DNA of 64,000 bases from Seongchinamella unica (GTDB lineage: Bacteria; Pseudomonadota; Gammaproteobacteria; Pseudomonadales; Halieaceae), in contig NZ_SMSE01000001.1 in NCBI RefSeq assembly GCF_004354085.1, positions 859,724 to 923,723 of the forward strand, written 5' to 3'. This document shows positions 17,901 to 25,614 of the stretch, one piece after another. A program made the position numbers and the translations under genes. The notes beneath the pieces are model-generated. The model saw only the letters and a list, made by a program, of their open reading frames with translations. It was not told where the DNA came from and made no database searches. Each line of letters opens with the position of its first letter. The first letter of the stretch is position 1.

Positions 17901-18036
17901 TCGCCACCTTGATGGTAAAAGGCGGGTCTTCCAGTTTGCCGATGGACTGGTAGGCGAGCAGGCCCCCGCCAACCAGAATGATCACCAGCAGCCAGGAAAT
18001 GACCGGGTTGCGGACTGAGTATTCACCGATATTCAT
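14983..18036 (-). CDS. RND efflux transporter permease (AcrB-like)
   Basis: 1017 residues, typical for the HAE-type RND permeases. It opens with SVRNPVISWLLVIILVGGG (first membrane helix), followed by a large periplasmic loop, a central helix bundle and a second repeat of the same architecture. The proton-relay region of helix 4 is LGMLVDNAIVVAEG, with Asp retained at the first AcrB position and Asn at the second; helix 10 has GLLIKNAIVLIEE with the expected Lys. The lipoprotein adaptor is encoded 27 bases upstream. No TolC-type outer-membrane channel is in the window, so one encoded elsewhere is presumably used. Substrates unknown. Confidence 0.92.
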   Translation of the reverse strand: MNIGEYSVRNPVISWLLVIILVGGGLLAYQSIGKLEDPPFTIKVAKIITPYPGATAREVQNELTYHLEDAIQLMPQVKRIKMSVSRPGLSDILIEFKDEYQAEDLPDIFDELRRKIADVKPSLPPGASAPIVLDDFGDVYGIYLVLYGDGYTWRDLYDTADAVKKQLVLVDGVRKVVIDGEQREVVYLDISRSQLAELGISLQQIGNVLGSQNVVVDAGSVRVGDDYLRFSPTGDFQSVQAMGDLLISSSQRRLIRLSDIATITRAYETVPQKIYYVNGKPGLSLGISMTAGENVVAVGERVDQRLHSLLSIIPVGMKLSTVYDQPREVKASVGGFLASVAQAVAIVILVLLIFMGLRTGLVIGAVLLVTVAGTLLVMNLYGIELQRISLGALVIALGMLVDNAIVVAEGMMVRMNRGMDAFQAAREAVGKTIWPLLGGTAIGILAFSAIGLSPDNTGEFASSLFYVILISLSLSWITAISTTPLLCALLLQPDPQAADQDPYSGRLFRVYRALVAKAVDHRWVTVVGVLALFVAALIGFNGVKSGFFPDSNTPLFFVDVWEPEGVDIRTTRDHTLEVSEFIRQQPGVIGTTSVIGGPHQRFTLVYDSREPAPVYAQIIVRTETRQQIPAIQQATAKFMRDNLPSTDPIIKAMRIGPGRDAKIEARFSGPDARVLRELSQQAQRIMRGDGYAVDVRDDWRAPVKVSVPVFNEQVGRQLGVDREGLGSALQYAFEGTTVGVYRDGIRLLPIELRAPENERGDINNVRDIQIWSPVLARSVPASQVVSRYETRMENAVIRGRDRIQTIIASCNPANGLATELFERLRPQIEAIELPVGYKLEWGGEYEDSANAQSGLIASLPMGFLLMILTSILLFGKLRQPAIIWLTVPLAIVGITAGLLATGGAFDFMSLLGALSLVGLLIKNAIVLIEEIDQQIEEGQEPYEAILDSSVSRMRPVLLAAATTILGLIPLLSDVFFVNMSVTIMAGLGFASLLTLTIVPTLYAIFFGISKPGESVTA

Positions 18037-18063
18037 CTGCGCTGTCCTTGTTTCAGTCCGCGC

Positions 18064-19206
18064 CTACAACAGCTCGCCGTCACGGGGAATGGCCTGTTCA
18101 CTCAGCGGCATACGGGTGACCCGCATACCCTCCGCCAGGTAGGGCGCGCCCACTGCAACGATCTCTTCCCCCCCCTCCAGGCCGCTAAGGATCTGTATCG
18201 AGCGCCCGGACATCCGGCCCACCTCCACCGGCTGGGAGAAAACGGTCATGCTCTGGGGGTCCAGCACCCAGACCCTGGGCTCCAGGTCACTGTCAGCCTG
18301 CACAGCACGGACAGGCACCCATTTGACCGGGTCGTTATCCATCACCCGGGTAAGGTCAATGGTGACGTTCGCCGTCATACCCGGCAATACATTGAAATCC
18401 GTCGGTGCGTCCATGGTAAACGTGGTGCGGAAGGTCTGGGTCTGCTCATCCGCCTTGGTCGCCAGTTCCTTTGGCCTAAGCAAAAACTGGCGATCTCTGC
18501 GGCCTTCAAAGCTGGCATAGGCAACCACCGTCTCTGCGGCCTCTCCGCTGCGCAGGTTGCCCTCCTCTCGGGCCTCACCGCGCACACTGCGGACAACCGA
18601 TTCCGGCAGGTTGATAACCACATCCAGCTCGTTGATATTCTGCAGCCAGATCACGGTTTGTCGCGCCAATACGTCCTCGAAGTTCTCTACATCGCGGCGG
18701 GCTATGCGCCCTCTGAAGGGCGCAGTAAGCACCGTGTAGTCCAGGTCCTGTCGGGCAGCGGTGAGGGCCGCCGATGCGGTGCGGAAGTTCGCTTCCATGC
18801 GATCATAGTCAAGTCGGGAAATGTTGCCGTCGACGATCAATTCCTTGCCGCGCTCGAAGTTGCGTTTGGCATTGTCATAACTGGCCTGCCTGTCCTCCAG
18901 GACAATTTCGTAATCAGTGGGGTCCAGCTTCGCCAGCACCTGACCCTGCTCCACCAGGTCTCCCTCTTTCACCCGCAATTCCTGCAGCCGGCCTGAGACC
19001 CGGAAGGCCAGTTCGGCACGCTGGGTCGCGTCCACCCTGCCGGGAAAGGTACGAATGGCCGCATTACCGCCGCCGCCGACAGTGAACAGCTTGACCGGCC
19101 TGGAGGCGGGAGGCGGTGGTTCGGGCTCCTCGCCACGGCACCCCGCGAGCAGCGCGGTCAAGGTAAGGGCCATGAGCAAGCCCGGTGGAAGCATTGCGCG
19201 AAACAT
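18064..19206 (-). CDS. RND efflux periplasmic adaptor (membrane fusion lipoprotein)
   Basis: About 380 residues. A lipobox LLAGC ends the signal sequence near residue 23, so the protein is lipid-anchored. After it come the barrel-sandwich hybrid (KLFTVGGGGNAAIRTFPGRV, LRVKEGDLVEQGQVLAKLDP), a helical hairpin (residues ~85-140), and beta-barrel and membrane-proximal domains (VLPGMTANVTIDL, VGAPYLAEGMRV). The ATG at 19206 is preferred because it directly precedes the signal sequence; an in-frame upstream start at 19278 would bury it. It is the first gene of the unit adaptor-pump-dehydrogenase and is divergent from the PLD lipoprotein gene. Confidence 0.9.
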   Translation of the reverse strand: MFRAMLPPGLLMALTLTALLAGCRGEEPEPPPPASRPVKLFTVGGGGNAAIRTFPGRVDATQRAELAFRVSGRLQELRVKEGDLVEQGQVLAKLDPTDYEIVLEDRQASYDNAKRNFERGKELIVDGNISRLDYDRMEANFRTASAALTAARQDLDYTVLTAPFRGRIARRDVENFEDVLARQTVIWLQNINELDVVINLPESVVRSVRGEAREEGNLRSGEAAETVVAYASFEGRRDRQFLLRPKELATKADEQTQTFRTTFTMDAPTDFNVLPGMTANVTIDLTRVMDNDPVKWVPVRAVQADSDLEPRVWVLDPQSMTVFSQPVEVGRMSGRSIQILSGLEGGEEIVAVGAPYLAEGMRVTRMPLSEQAIPRDGELL

Positions 19207-19470
19207 AAGAAAACCCCAACCCGGTAGATGACGACCTGTCGACGACAGCTCTGAGTGATACCTTCGATGTTGCCACAATTACCACAACAAACGCATGCTT
19301 TATCCACCTGCGACCTCAGGCGGCAGCGGGGTATACTACGGGCGGGCGTAGGCCATTGGCCTGTTGCCAAGCTTGCTCCATGAACCATGGCTAAGACAAA
19401 GGCCGTGCACTGCAACTCGAGGCGCTGCTGTGCCAAGAACCTACAGGAACCCTGTAATTTGAACACTGGA

Positions 19471-21039
19471 ATGCGCCATTGGCACCGTCACACTCTGGCC
19501 CTGCTGGCGTTATTGTTACTGCTGGGAGGCTGCAGCTCACTCCCCACAGACTTCGACAAGCCCGTCAGTCATGCCCTGGCGGACACCAGCCAGAGCCGGC
19601 TGAGCCAAAGTCTGCAGCCACTGCTTGCACTGAATCCCGACAGGTCAGGGTTTCGCACCCTGCGCGCGGGTGAAGCCGCATTTGTTGCCCGCCTGCGCCT
19701 GATACAGGCAGCCGAGCAATCGCTGGATTTACAGTACTACATCTGGCACGACGACCTGACTGGCCGCACCCTCTTCAACCAGTTGCTGGCAGCCGCGGAC
19801 CGGGGAGTCAGGGTCCGCATTCTGCTGGACGACCTGGACACCGCCGGCAAGGACCAGGTCCTGCGGACCATAGACGCGCACCCCCGGGTGGAAATCCGCG
19901 TGTATAACCCCTTCGCCAACCGCGATAACCGACTCGGCGATTTTGCCGGTGATACCCGCCGTATTAATCGCAGAATGCATAACAAAACCATGACCGCAGA
20001 CAACATCGTCACCATCTTTGGCGGCAGGAATATCGGCGACGAGTATTTTGCCGCCGCCAGAGATGTCGGTTTTGGCGACATGGATGCCCTCGCAGTCGGG
20101 CCTATCGCCGAGGAGGTCTCTACCCAGTTCGACCTTTACTGGAACTCGCAGTGGGCCTATCCCATCGCTGCCTTTGACTGGGGTAAGCCGATTAGCCCGG
20201 CTGAATTTGCCGCCTTCCGTGCCCATTCAGACGAGTTTCTGGAAGAGGCGAAAATGTCGGAATATGCCGAGGTCATACGCCAGTTTGATATGGATGCCCT
20301 GGCCAGTATCGACCAGATCGACTGGACCTGGTCGGAGTGGTTACTGGTTTACGACCAACCGAGCAAGGTGCAGGCAAAAAAGGTAGACGCCGAAACCCAC
20401 CTGGCGCCAAAGCTCAAAATGGGCATGGACAGAACCCAACGGGACCTCATTATCGTCTCGCCCTATTTTGTGCCGGGTGATGACATAACCGATTACCTGC
20501 TCAGCCTGGTGGATCGCGGCGTACGGGTGCGCATTCTCACCAATTCGTTGCAGGCCAACGATGTCTCCCTGGTCCATGCGGGCTACATGCGTTACCGCAG
20601 GGCCCTCATCACCGGCGGCGTTGAACTTTACGAGTACAAGGCAGACGCCAACCCGGTGGTTCGCCAGCAACGCAAGGACCAGCGGGACAGGAACCGCATC
20701 GGCAGGTCCAAGGCGAGCCTGCACGCCAAATTCTTCGGTTTTGATGAAACCTACCTTTTTATCGGCTCCTTCAATCTCGACGGTCGTTCGGTGGCGCTCA
20801 ACTCGGAACTCGGCGCCTACTATGCCAGCCCCGCCGAGGCCCGGGAACTGTCAGAATTTTTTGATGAAGCCGCCTACGACGTCGCCTATCGGGTGCTCCT
20901 GAACGGCGATGGCAAGCTCGAGTGGGTAACGGTCAGGGAAGGAACAGAATTGCGTCTGAACCGGGAACCGGATACCACCTGGTGGAAGCGGTTCAGTACC
21001 GGCATCCTGCGATTTATCGTGCCGGAATCACAGCTGTAG
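19471..21039 (+). CDS. Phospholipase D-family lipoprotein (cardiolipin-synthase-like)
   Basis: About 522 residues. A signal sequence ending in LLGGC (Cys21) marks a lipoprotein. Two HKD catalytic motifs are present: MHNKTMTADNIVTIFGGRN and SLHAKFFGFDETYLFIGSFN. The family includes ClsC/YmdC-type transphosphatidylases that make cardiolipin, but periplasm-facing lipoprotein members are poorly characterised. The ATG at 19471 is chosen because it begins the signal peptide; upstream in-frame codons give a Cys-rich tail unlike the family. The window's right edge holds a second member with the same architecture. A strong inverted repeat follows the stop. Confidence 0.87.
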   Translation: MRHWHRHTLALLALLLLLGGCSSLPTDFDKPVSHALADTSQSRLSQSLQPLLALNPDRSGFRTLRAGEAAFVARLRLIQAAEQSLDLQYYIWHDDLTGRTLFNQLLAAADRGVRVRILLDDLDTAGKDQVLRTIDAHPRVEIRVYNPFANRDNRLGDFAGDTRRINRRMHNKTMTADNIVTIFGGRNIGDEYFAAARDVGFGDMDALAVGPIAEEVSTQFDLYWNSQWAYPIAAFDWGKPISPAEFAAFRAHSDEFLEEAKMSEYAEVIRQFDMDALASIDQIDWTWSEWLLVYDQPSKVQAKKVDAETHLAPKLKMGMDRTQRDLIIVSPYFVPGDDITDYLLSLVDRGVRVRILTNSLQANDVSLVHAGYMRYRRALITGGVELYEYKADANPVVRQQRKDQRDRNRIGRSKASLHAKFFGFDETYLFIGSFNLDGRSVALNSELGAYYASPAEARELSEFFDEAAYDVAYRVLLNGDGKLEWVTVREGTELRLNREPDTTWWKRFSTGILRFIVPESQL

Positions 21040-21042
21040 TAA

Positions 21043-21070
21043 CGCGCCGGGAGTCAATCGTCCCGGCGCG
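21043..21070. terminator. Strong GC-rich hairpin between convergent genes
   Basis: CGCGCCGGGA (21043-21052) and TCCCGGCGCG (21061-21070) are perfect 10-base arms with an 8-base loop. It lies 4 bases after the PLD lipoprotein stop and 13 bases before the end of nrdJb, which runs towards it. There is no clear T-run on either strand, so it is a plausible bidirectional transcription-end structure rather than a textbook intrinsic terminator. Confidence 0.55.
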
Positions 21071-21082
21071 GTCAGCGGCGAC

Positions 21083-21751
21083 TCAGCCGCACTTGGAGTC
21101 GCCGCAGTTGAGACAGGTCATGCAGCCATCCAACAGGATGGAGGCTTTCACCGAGCACTTCTTGCACAGCTCGGCACTGGCGGGAAACTCACCGCCGCCA
21201 CCATCGTCACCGGTCTTGGCGGTATACTCGGCTTTTTTCTCTTCGAGGATCTTCTTTTGGTGATCAGACAGTCCCGGCGCTTCAAGCAGGCCGATGTTCT
21301 GCAGGTGGTCCTCAATGGCCCAGCCGATCTCCGCCACCAGTGAGGGCATAAAGCGGCCGCCGGACTTGAAGTAACCGCCCTGGGGGTCGAATACGGCCTT
21401 GAGCTCCTCCACCAAAAAGGTGCAGTCACCACCCTTGCGGAATACCGCGGAGATGACCCGGGTGAGGGCCACAATCCACTGGAAGTGGTCCATATTCTTG
21501 GAGTTGATGAAGATCTCAAAAGGCCGACGCAGCTCGTGATCGGTACCCGGGTTGAGAACAATATCGTTGATCGTCAGGTACAGGGCGTGGTCGGACAGGG
21601 GCGTCTTGATTTTGTAGGTCGCCCCCTCCAGCTGCTCGGGGCGCGAGACTTTTTCGTGCATCTGCACGATATTGCTCTCGATTTCCCTCTGCTTTTCTTC
21701 CTCGGTTTTTACCTGGAAGCCAACGATTTTCTTGTCGATTTTCTTGCTCAT
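21083..21751 (-). CDS. nrdJb: Class II ribonucleotide reductase, NrdJb subunit (TSCPD-domain protein)
   Basis: 222 residues. In the split class II reductase first seen in Pseudomonas, this part carries the C-terminal TSCPD region and the cysteine-rich tail that re-reduces the active site. Visible are ALTRVISAVFRKGGDCTFLV, the GGYFKSGGRFMPSLVAEIG block, and the metal-binding tail with CKKC, CMTC, CGDSKC. It is preceded by 89 bases after nrdJa on the same strand and ends against the PLD lipoprotein gene. The division into two proteins matches the Pseudomonas arrangement. Confidence 0.9.
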   Translation of the reverse strand: MSKKIDKKIVGFQVKTEEEKQREIESNIVQMHEKVSRPEQLEGATYKIKTPLSDHALYLTINDIVLNPGTDHELRRPFEIFINSKNMDHFQWIVALTRVISAVFRKGGDCTFLVEELKAVFDPQGGYFKSGGRFMPSLVAEIGWAIEDHLQNIGLLEAPGLSDHQKKILEEKKAEYTAKTGDDGGGGEFPASAELCKKCSVKASILLDGCMTCLNCGDSKCG

Positions 21752-21840
21752 GGTTCTTTACCTATTGCGGGTTTTACGGGTGTCATCCTGTCTTTGCAAC
21801 CGTCATCCCGGCGCAAGCTATGGTGCGTGGACAACGGTTG

Positions 21841-23991
21841 TCAAAACTTCCCGTAATACCCCTCCTTCAATGCGTCAAACAGGTTGGCGGCGGTGTGCAT
21901 CTCGCCATCGTATTCGATTTCTTCATTGCCCTTGAACTCGACGGTGGAACCGTCTTCCAGGGTAAACACGTAACTGGTGTTCTCAAGGTCCTGCTCTTTC
22001 ACCAGCACGCCCTGGAACGCTTCGGGGTTGAAGCGGAAGGTCGTACAACCCTTCAGCCCCTGGCCTGCGGCATACAGATAGGTGTCCTTGAAGTCCCGGT
22101 AATCGAAGTTCGTGGGCACGTTGATAGTCTTGGAGATAGAGGAGTCCACCCACTTCTGGGCAGCGGCCTGCACATCCACATGCTGTTTCGGGGTCACGCT
22201 GTCGGCGGCGATAAAGTAATCCGGCAGTTTCTTGCCTTCCTCATCGCTGAACGGCATGGCATCGGCATTAACCCGTTCGCGGTAACACAGCAACTCGTAG
22301 GAGAACACGTCGACCTTCTCCTTACTCTTCTTGCCCTCGCGGATCACATTACGGCTGTAGTGGTGGGCAAAGCTCGGCTCAATACCGTTGCTGGCGTTGT
22401 TGGCCAGTGACAGGGAGATGGTGCCGGTGGGGGCAATCGACGAGTGGTGGGTAAAGCGGGCTCCCTCTTTGATGATGGAGTTCACCAGTTCCGGCTCTTC
22501 CTGGGCCAGGGCCTGCATGTAACGGCTGTACTTGCCGTGCAGCACCTTGCCGGGCAGCATATCGCCCACCTTGATGCCGTCAGCCGCCATTTCCGGGCGG
22601 CGACGCAGCATGTCGCCGGTCACCTCGAATTCCTGCTCCATGATCGGCGCCACGCCCTTTTCCCGGGCCAGGTCCAGGCCGACCTTCCAGCCGGAGACCG
22701 CCATCTGTTTGCTCACCTCCTCGGTGAACGCCAGCGAATCCTCCTCGCCATATTTCATCTGCAGCATGGCCAGCGTGGATCCCAGGCCGAGAAAACCCAT
22801 GCCGTGGCGGCGTTTGCTGGTGATTTCCTGGCGCTGCTGCTCCAGTGGCAGGCCGTTGATCTCCACCACGTTGTCCAGCATGCGGGTGAAGACCGCAACC
22901 ACTTCCCGGTATTCCTCCCAGTCAAAGTGGGCATTGGCCGTAAAAGGCTCGCGCACAAACCGGGTCAGGTTGACGCTGCCCAGCAGGCAGGAACCGTAGG
23001 GAGGCAGTGGCTGCTCGCCGCAGGGGTTGGTGGCACGCACGTTCTCGCAGAACCAGTTGTTGTTTTTTTCGTTGACCTCGTCAATGAGGATAAAGCCGGG
23101 CTCAGCGTAATCGTAGGTGGAGCTCATAATGGCGTTCCACAGCTTCACCGCGCGGATGCGCTGGTAAACCCGGCAGGCCACCTGGCCGTGTTCATCCGTG
23201 ACATAGCCCTCGGTCACCGGGAAGGGCCGCCAGACGATTTCTTCCGTGGGGTCCAGTTCCAGATTGGCAAACTCGCTGGGCGTTACCGGGAAGGACAGCG
23301 GCCATTCACCGTCTTCCTTGACCGCGTTGATAAAGTCTTCGGTAATCAGCAATGACAGGTTGAACTGGCGCAGGCGGCCGTCCTCCCGTTTCGCTTTCAC
23401 AAAGTCGAACACGTCCGGATGGTGCACATCGAAGGTCGCCATCTGGGCGCCGCGACGACCCCCGGCGGAAGACACGGTAAAACACATCTTGTCGAAGATA
23501 TCCATGAAGGACATGGGGCCGGAGGTGTAGGCGCCGGCACCGGAGACAAACGCACCTTTGGGACGCAGGGTGGAAAACTCGTAGCCGATACCACAACCGG
23601 CCTTGAGGGTAAGCCCCGCCTCCAGGTTTTTCTGCAGGATGCCCTCCATGGAATCGGTGACGGTACCGGACACGGTACAATTGATGGTGGAGGTGGAGGG
23701 TTTGTGCTCCTGGGCGCCGGCATTGGAAACAATGCGGCCGGCGGGTATGGCACCCCGCTTCAGGGCCCAGACAAAGCGCTGCTCCCACTCCTGGCGGACG
23801 GCCTCGTCCTCTACCTCGGCCAGCGCCCGGGCAACCCGGGCATAAGTGCCGTCGATATCCTTATCGACAGGATTGCCCTGGTTGTCCTTGAGCCGGTACT
23901 TCTTGTCCCAGATATCCAGGGACGCTCCCTGGAACTCGATGGTGCTGCTATTGCCGCGGATAGCGGTGCCCTGCCTGGCTGCTGATTCCAA
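21841..23991 (-). CDS. nrdJa: Adenosylcobalamin-dependent ribonucleotide reductase, catalytic NrdJa subunit
   Basis: 716 residues. Reduces ribonucleotides to deoxyribonucleotides using a radical from coenzyme B12, independent of oxygen. Diagnostic features are PAGRIVSNAGAQEHKPS, NCTVSGTVTDSMEGI, the active-site loop ATNPCGEQPLPPYGSC, HHSSIAPTGTISLSL and the C-terminal GLKGCTTFRF. The start codon is TTG at 23991, supported by AAGGGG six bases upstream; no ATG lies near the conserved N terminus. Upstream sits a promoter with NrdR-type boxes. No B12 riboswitch is apparent before it. Confidence 0.93.
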   Translation of the reverse strand: MESAARQGTAIRGNSSTIEFQGASLDIWDKKYRLKDNQGNPVDKDIDGTYARVARALAEVEDEAVRQEWEQRFVWALKRGAIPAGRIVSNAGAQEHKPSTSTINCTVSGTVTDSMEGILQKNLEAGLTLKAGCGIGYEFSTLRPKGAFVSGAGAYTSGPMSFMDIFDKMCFTVSSAGGRRGAQMATFDVHHPDVFDFVKAKREDGRLRQFNLSLLITEDFINAVKEDGEWPLSFPVTPSEFANLELDPTEEIVWRPFPVTEGYVTDEHGQVACRVYQRIRAVKLWNAIMSSTYDYAEPGFILIDEVNEKNNNWFCENVRATNPCGEQPLPPYGSCLLGSVNLTRFVREPFTANAHFDWEEYREVVAVFTRMLDNVVEINGLPLEQQRQEITSKRRHGMGFLGLGSTLAMLQMKYGEEDSLAFTEEVSKQMAVSGWKVGLDLAREKGVAPIMEQEFEVTGDMLRRRPEMAADGIKVGDMLPGKVLHGKYSRYMQALAQEEPELVNSIIKEGARFTHHSSIAPTGTISLSLANNASNGIEPSFAHHYSRNVIREGKKSKEKVDVFSYELLCYRERVNADAMPFSDEEGKKLPDYFIAADSVTPKQHVDVQAAAQKWVDSSISKTINVPTNFDYRDFKDTYLYAAGQGLKGCTTFRFNPEAFQGVLVKEQDLENTSYVFTLEDGSTVEFKGNEEIEYDGEMHTAANLFDALKEGYYGKF

Positions 23992-24059
23992 TGTCTGCCC
24001 CTTGTCCGTCAGAATGTGCGCCCGAAGTGCGGCCGCGAAGCTTGTTATAAGAGTTCGTA

Positions 24060-24088
24060 TTTATACCTACATATCGGCGCCCAGGCAA
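24060..24088 (-). promoter_or_regulatory. nrdJ promoter, sigma70-type
   Basis: Read on the minus strand: -35 TTGCCT (24088-24083), a 17-base spacer, and -10 TATAAA (24065-24060), followed by another T. It is 69 bases upstream of the TTG start of nrdJa and overlaps one of two NrdR-type boxes. The assignment is from consensus match and position. Confidence 0.65.
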
Positions 24089-24111
24089 CGGCAAGCCACT
24101 ATATATTGTGA
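24064..24111. promoter_or_regulatory. Pair of NrdR-box-like sites upstream of nrdJa
   Basis: CCACTATATATTGTGA at 24096-24111 is a close match to the palindromic NrdR box (core CWATATATWG). A weaker copy, TACCTACATATCGGCG, is at 24064-24079, exactly 32 bases away, i.e. three helical turns, as in known NrdR-controlled promoters. The weaker box covers the -10/spacer of the promoter, the stronger lies just upstream of the -35, so binding would block transcription when dATP/ATP-loaded NrdR is present. Confidence 0.65.
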
Positions 24112-24222
24112 AATACTTGGTCAGATTCATCAGGCAAATTGGCGACACGGCGGCATTGGCAAGCAGTTACTTACCTGCAAGGGCGCAGCGTGACAACGAA
24201 ACCCCGGCATGGCCGATCACAC

Positions 24223-25614
24223 TCAGAGCAACATCAATCCCAGCAACAGGAAGCCGAACACACTGATGCCACCGGCAATCAGTGCGTAGGGCAACTGGGT
24301 GCGCACATGCTCGATATGTTCGGTGCCGGAGGCCAGTGAGGAGACAATGGTAGTGTCCGAGATGGGAGAGCTGTGGTCCCCGAAAATCCCCCCGGACAAC
24401 ACCGCGGCTACCAGCAGCGCTGGATCCACTCCCAGCGCTGCCGCAACCGGCACGGCGATGGGCAGCATGATCGAAAACGTACCCCAGCTCGAACCCACCG
24501 CGAAGGCGATAAATCCCGATGCCAGGAACAGGCAGGCCGGCAGCAGCCAGGCCGGCCAGGTGTCTCCGACCAGGCCGGCCACATAGACGCCGGTACCCAG
24601 GGCCCTGGAGACGCCACCCAGGGCAAGGGCCAGCAGCAACACCGTGGCAATGGGCAGCATCCCGCCGGCGCCTTCCATCCAGGTACTGGTGAGCTTGTCC
24701 AGGTTCATGCTGCGCTGGAACAATACCAGCAGCGACACCACCGTCAGGGCCAGCAGGCTGGCCCAAAGCACACTGGTGGACCCGGAGCCGGCAAACAGGT
24801 CGCCGTCCCCGGTGATCAACAGGAACACGGGCATGGCCGCCACCAGGCAGGCGACCGGCAGCAGCATATTCCAGGCGTTGGGCGGAGCCGACTCCCTGAG
24901 GATTTGCGCGTCCTGCTGCACAGCCAGTGACTCTCCGGCTGCCGCCCGCCGCTCTGCCTTCGCCATGGGTCCGGGGTTGAAGTTGCGGGCCACGGTGAAC
25001 GCCGCCAACAGGACGGCTGTGATCGCATAGAGATTCATCGGGATGGATGACAGCAACACCCGCAGGGGCTCTTCCACCCCCAGCCCGTCGAGCAGGCCCA
25101 GGTTGAACGCCCCCCAGGCATTGAGGGGGATCAGCATACAAATGGGTGCGGAGGTCGAGTCGATCAGGTAGGCGAGTTTTTCCCGCGACACCCGGAACCG
25201 ATCGAACAGGGGGCGCGACACGGTGCCGGCGACCAGCACGGTGATATTTGATTCAATGAAAATGATGACACCGATAAACCAGGCCATCCACTGGGCCCGT
25301 TTGCCGTTGTCCACCCACTGCCGCTGTTCCAGAAAACGGATAAAGCCGGTGACGCCGCCTGATCGTTCCAGGGTGAGGATGAAAGCACCAATCACCAGGG
25401 TAAAGACGATGACCCGCGCATCCCCGGCGTTGGCGAGCACACCGATAGAGGCATCGATGGCCCCGGTCAATGCGCTCAGGACGCCCTCCCGGTCCAACAG
25501 GAAGTAGCCCAGCCAGATACCCGTGAACAGGGCCAGGTAGACCTGACGGGTCACCAGGGCCAGACTGATTGCGAGCAGCGGCGGCAGCAGCACCGTCCAG
25601 TTGGGGTCGCTCAT
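24223..25614 (-). CDS. NhaC-family Na+/H+ antiporter-like transporter
   Basis: 463 residues with about 11-12 membrane helices. Segments such as VIFIESNITVLVAGTVSRPL, YLIDSTSAPICMLIPLNAWG and the C-terminal GGIFGDHSSPISDTTIVSS are hallmarks of the NhaC antiporter family, which includes Na+/H+ and organic-acid/H+ exchangers. It is the last gene of a five-gene unit with murein-peptide enzymes, overlapping the LD-carboxypeptidase gene by 4 bases. Position suggests it moves a peptide-derived product such as an amino acid, or supports ion-coupled uptake; this is inference. Confidence 0.85.
   Translation of the reverse strand: MSDPNWTVLLPPLLAISLALVTRQVYLALFTGIWLGYFLLDREGVLSALTGAIDASIGVLANAGDARVIVFTLVIGAFILTLERSGGVTGFIRFLEQRQWVDNGKRAQWMAWFIGVIIFIESNITVLVAGTVSRPLFDRFRVSREKLAYLIDSTSAPICMLIPLNAWGAFNLGLLDGLGVEEPLRVLLSSIPMNLYAITAVLLAAFTVARNFNPGPMAKAERRAAAGESLAVQQDAQILRESAPPNAWNMLLPVACLVAAMPVFLLITGDGDLFAGSGSTSVLWASLLALTVVSLLVLFQRSMNLDKLTSTWMEGAGGMLPIATVLLLALALGGVSRALGTGVYVAGLVGDTWPAWLLPACLFLASGFIAFAVGSSWGTFSIMLPIAVPVAAALGVDPALLVAAVLSGGIFGDHSSPISDTTIVSSLASGTEHIEHVRTQLPYALIAGGISVFGFLLLGLMLL

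Noticed and set aside
21752-21840. Possible dispersed repeat or hairpin between nrdJa and nrdJb (GTCATCC repeats; CAACCGT/ACGGTTG)
   Set aside because: Arms are short with a 30-base loop and there is no second copy in the window to support a repeat family.
22444-23355. Long open frame antisense to nrdJa
   Set aside because: It mirrors a well-conserved gene and has no recognisable domain; such frames are expected in GC-rich coding DNA. The same holds for 3309-4256 and 10192-11148.
23992-24222. Cobalamin riboswitch before the B12-dependent reductase
   Set aside because: No B12-box-like core or suitable stem set is seen; the region is explained by a promoter and NrdR-type boxes.
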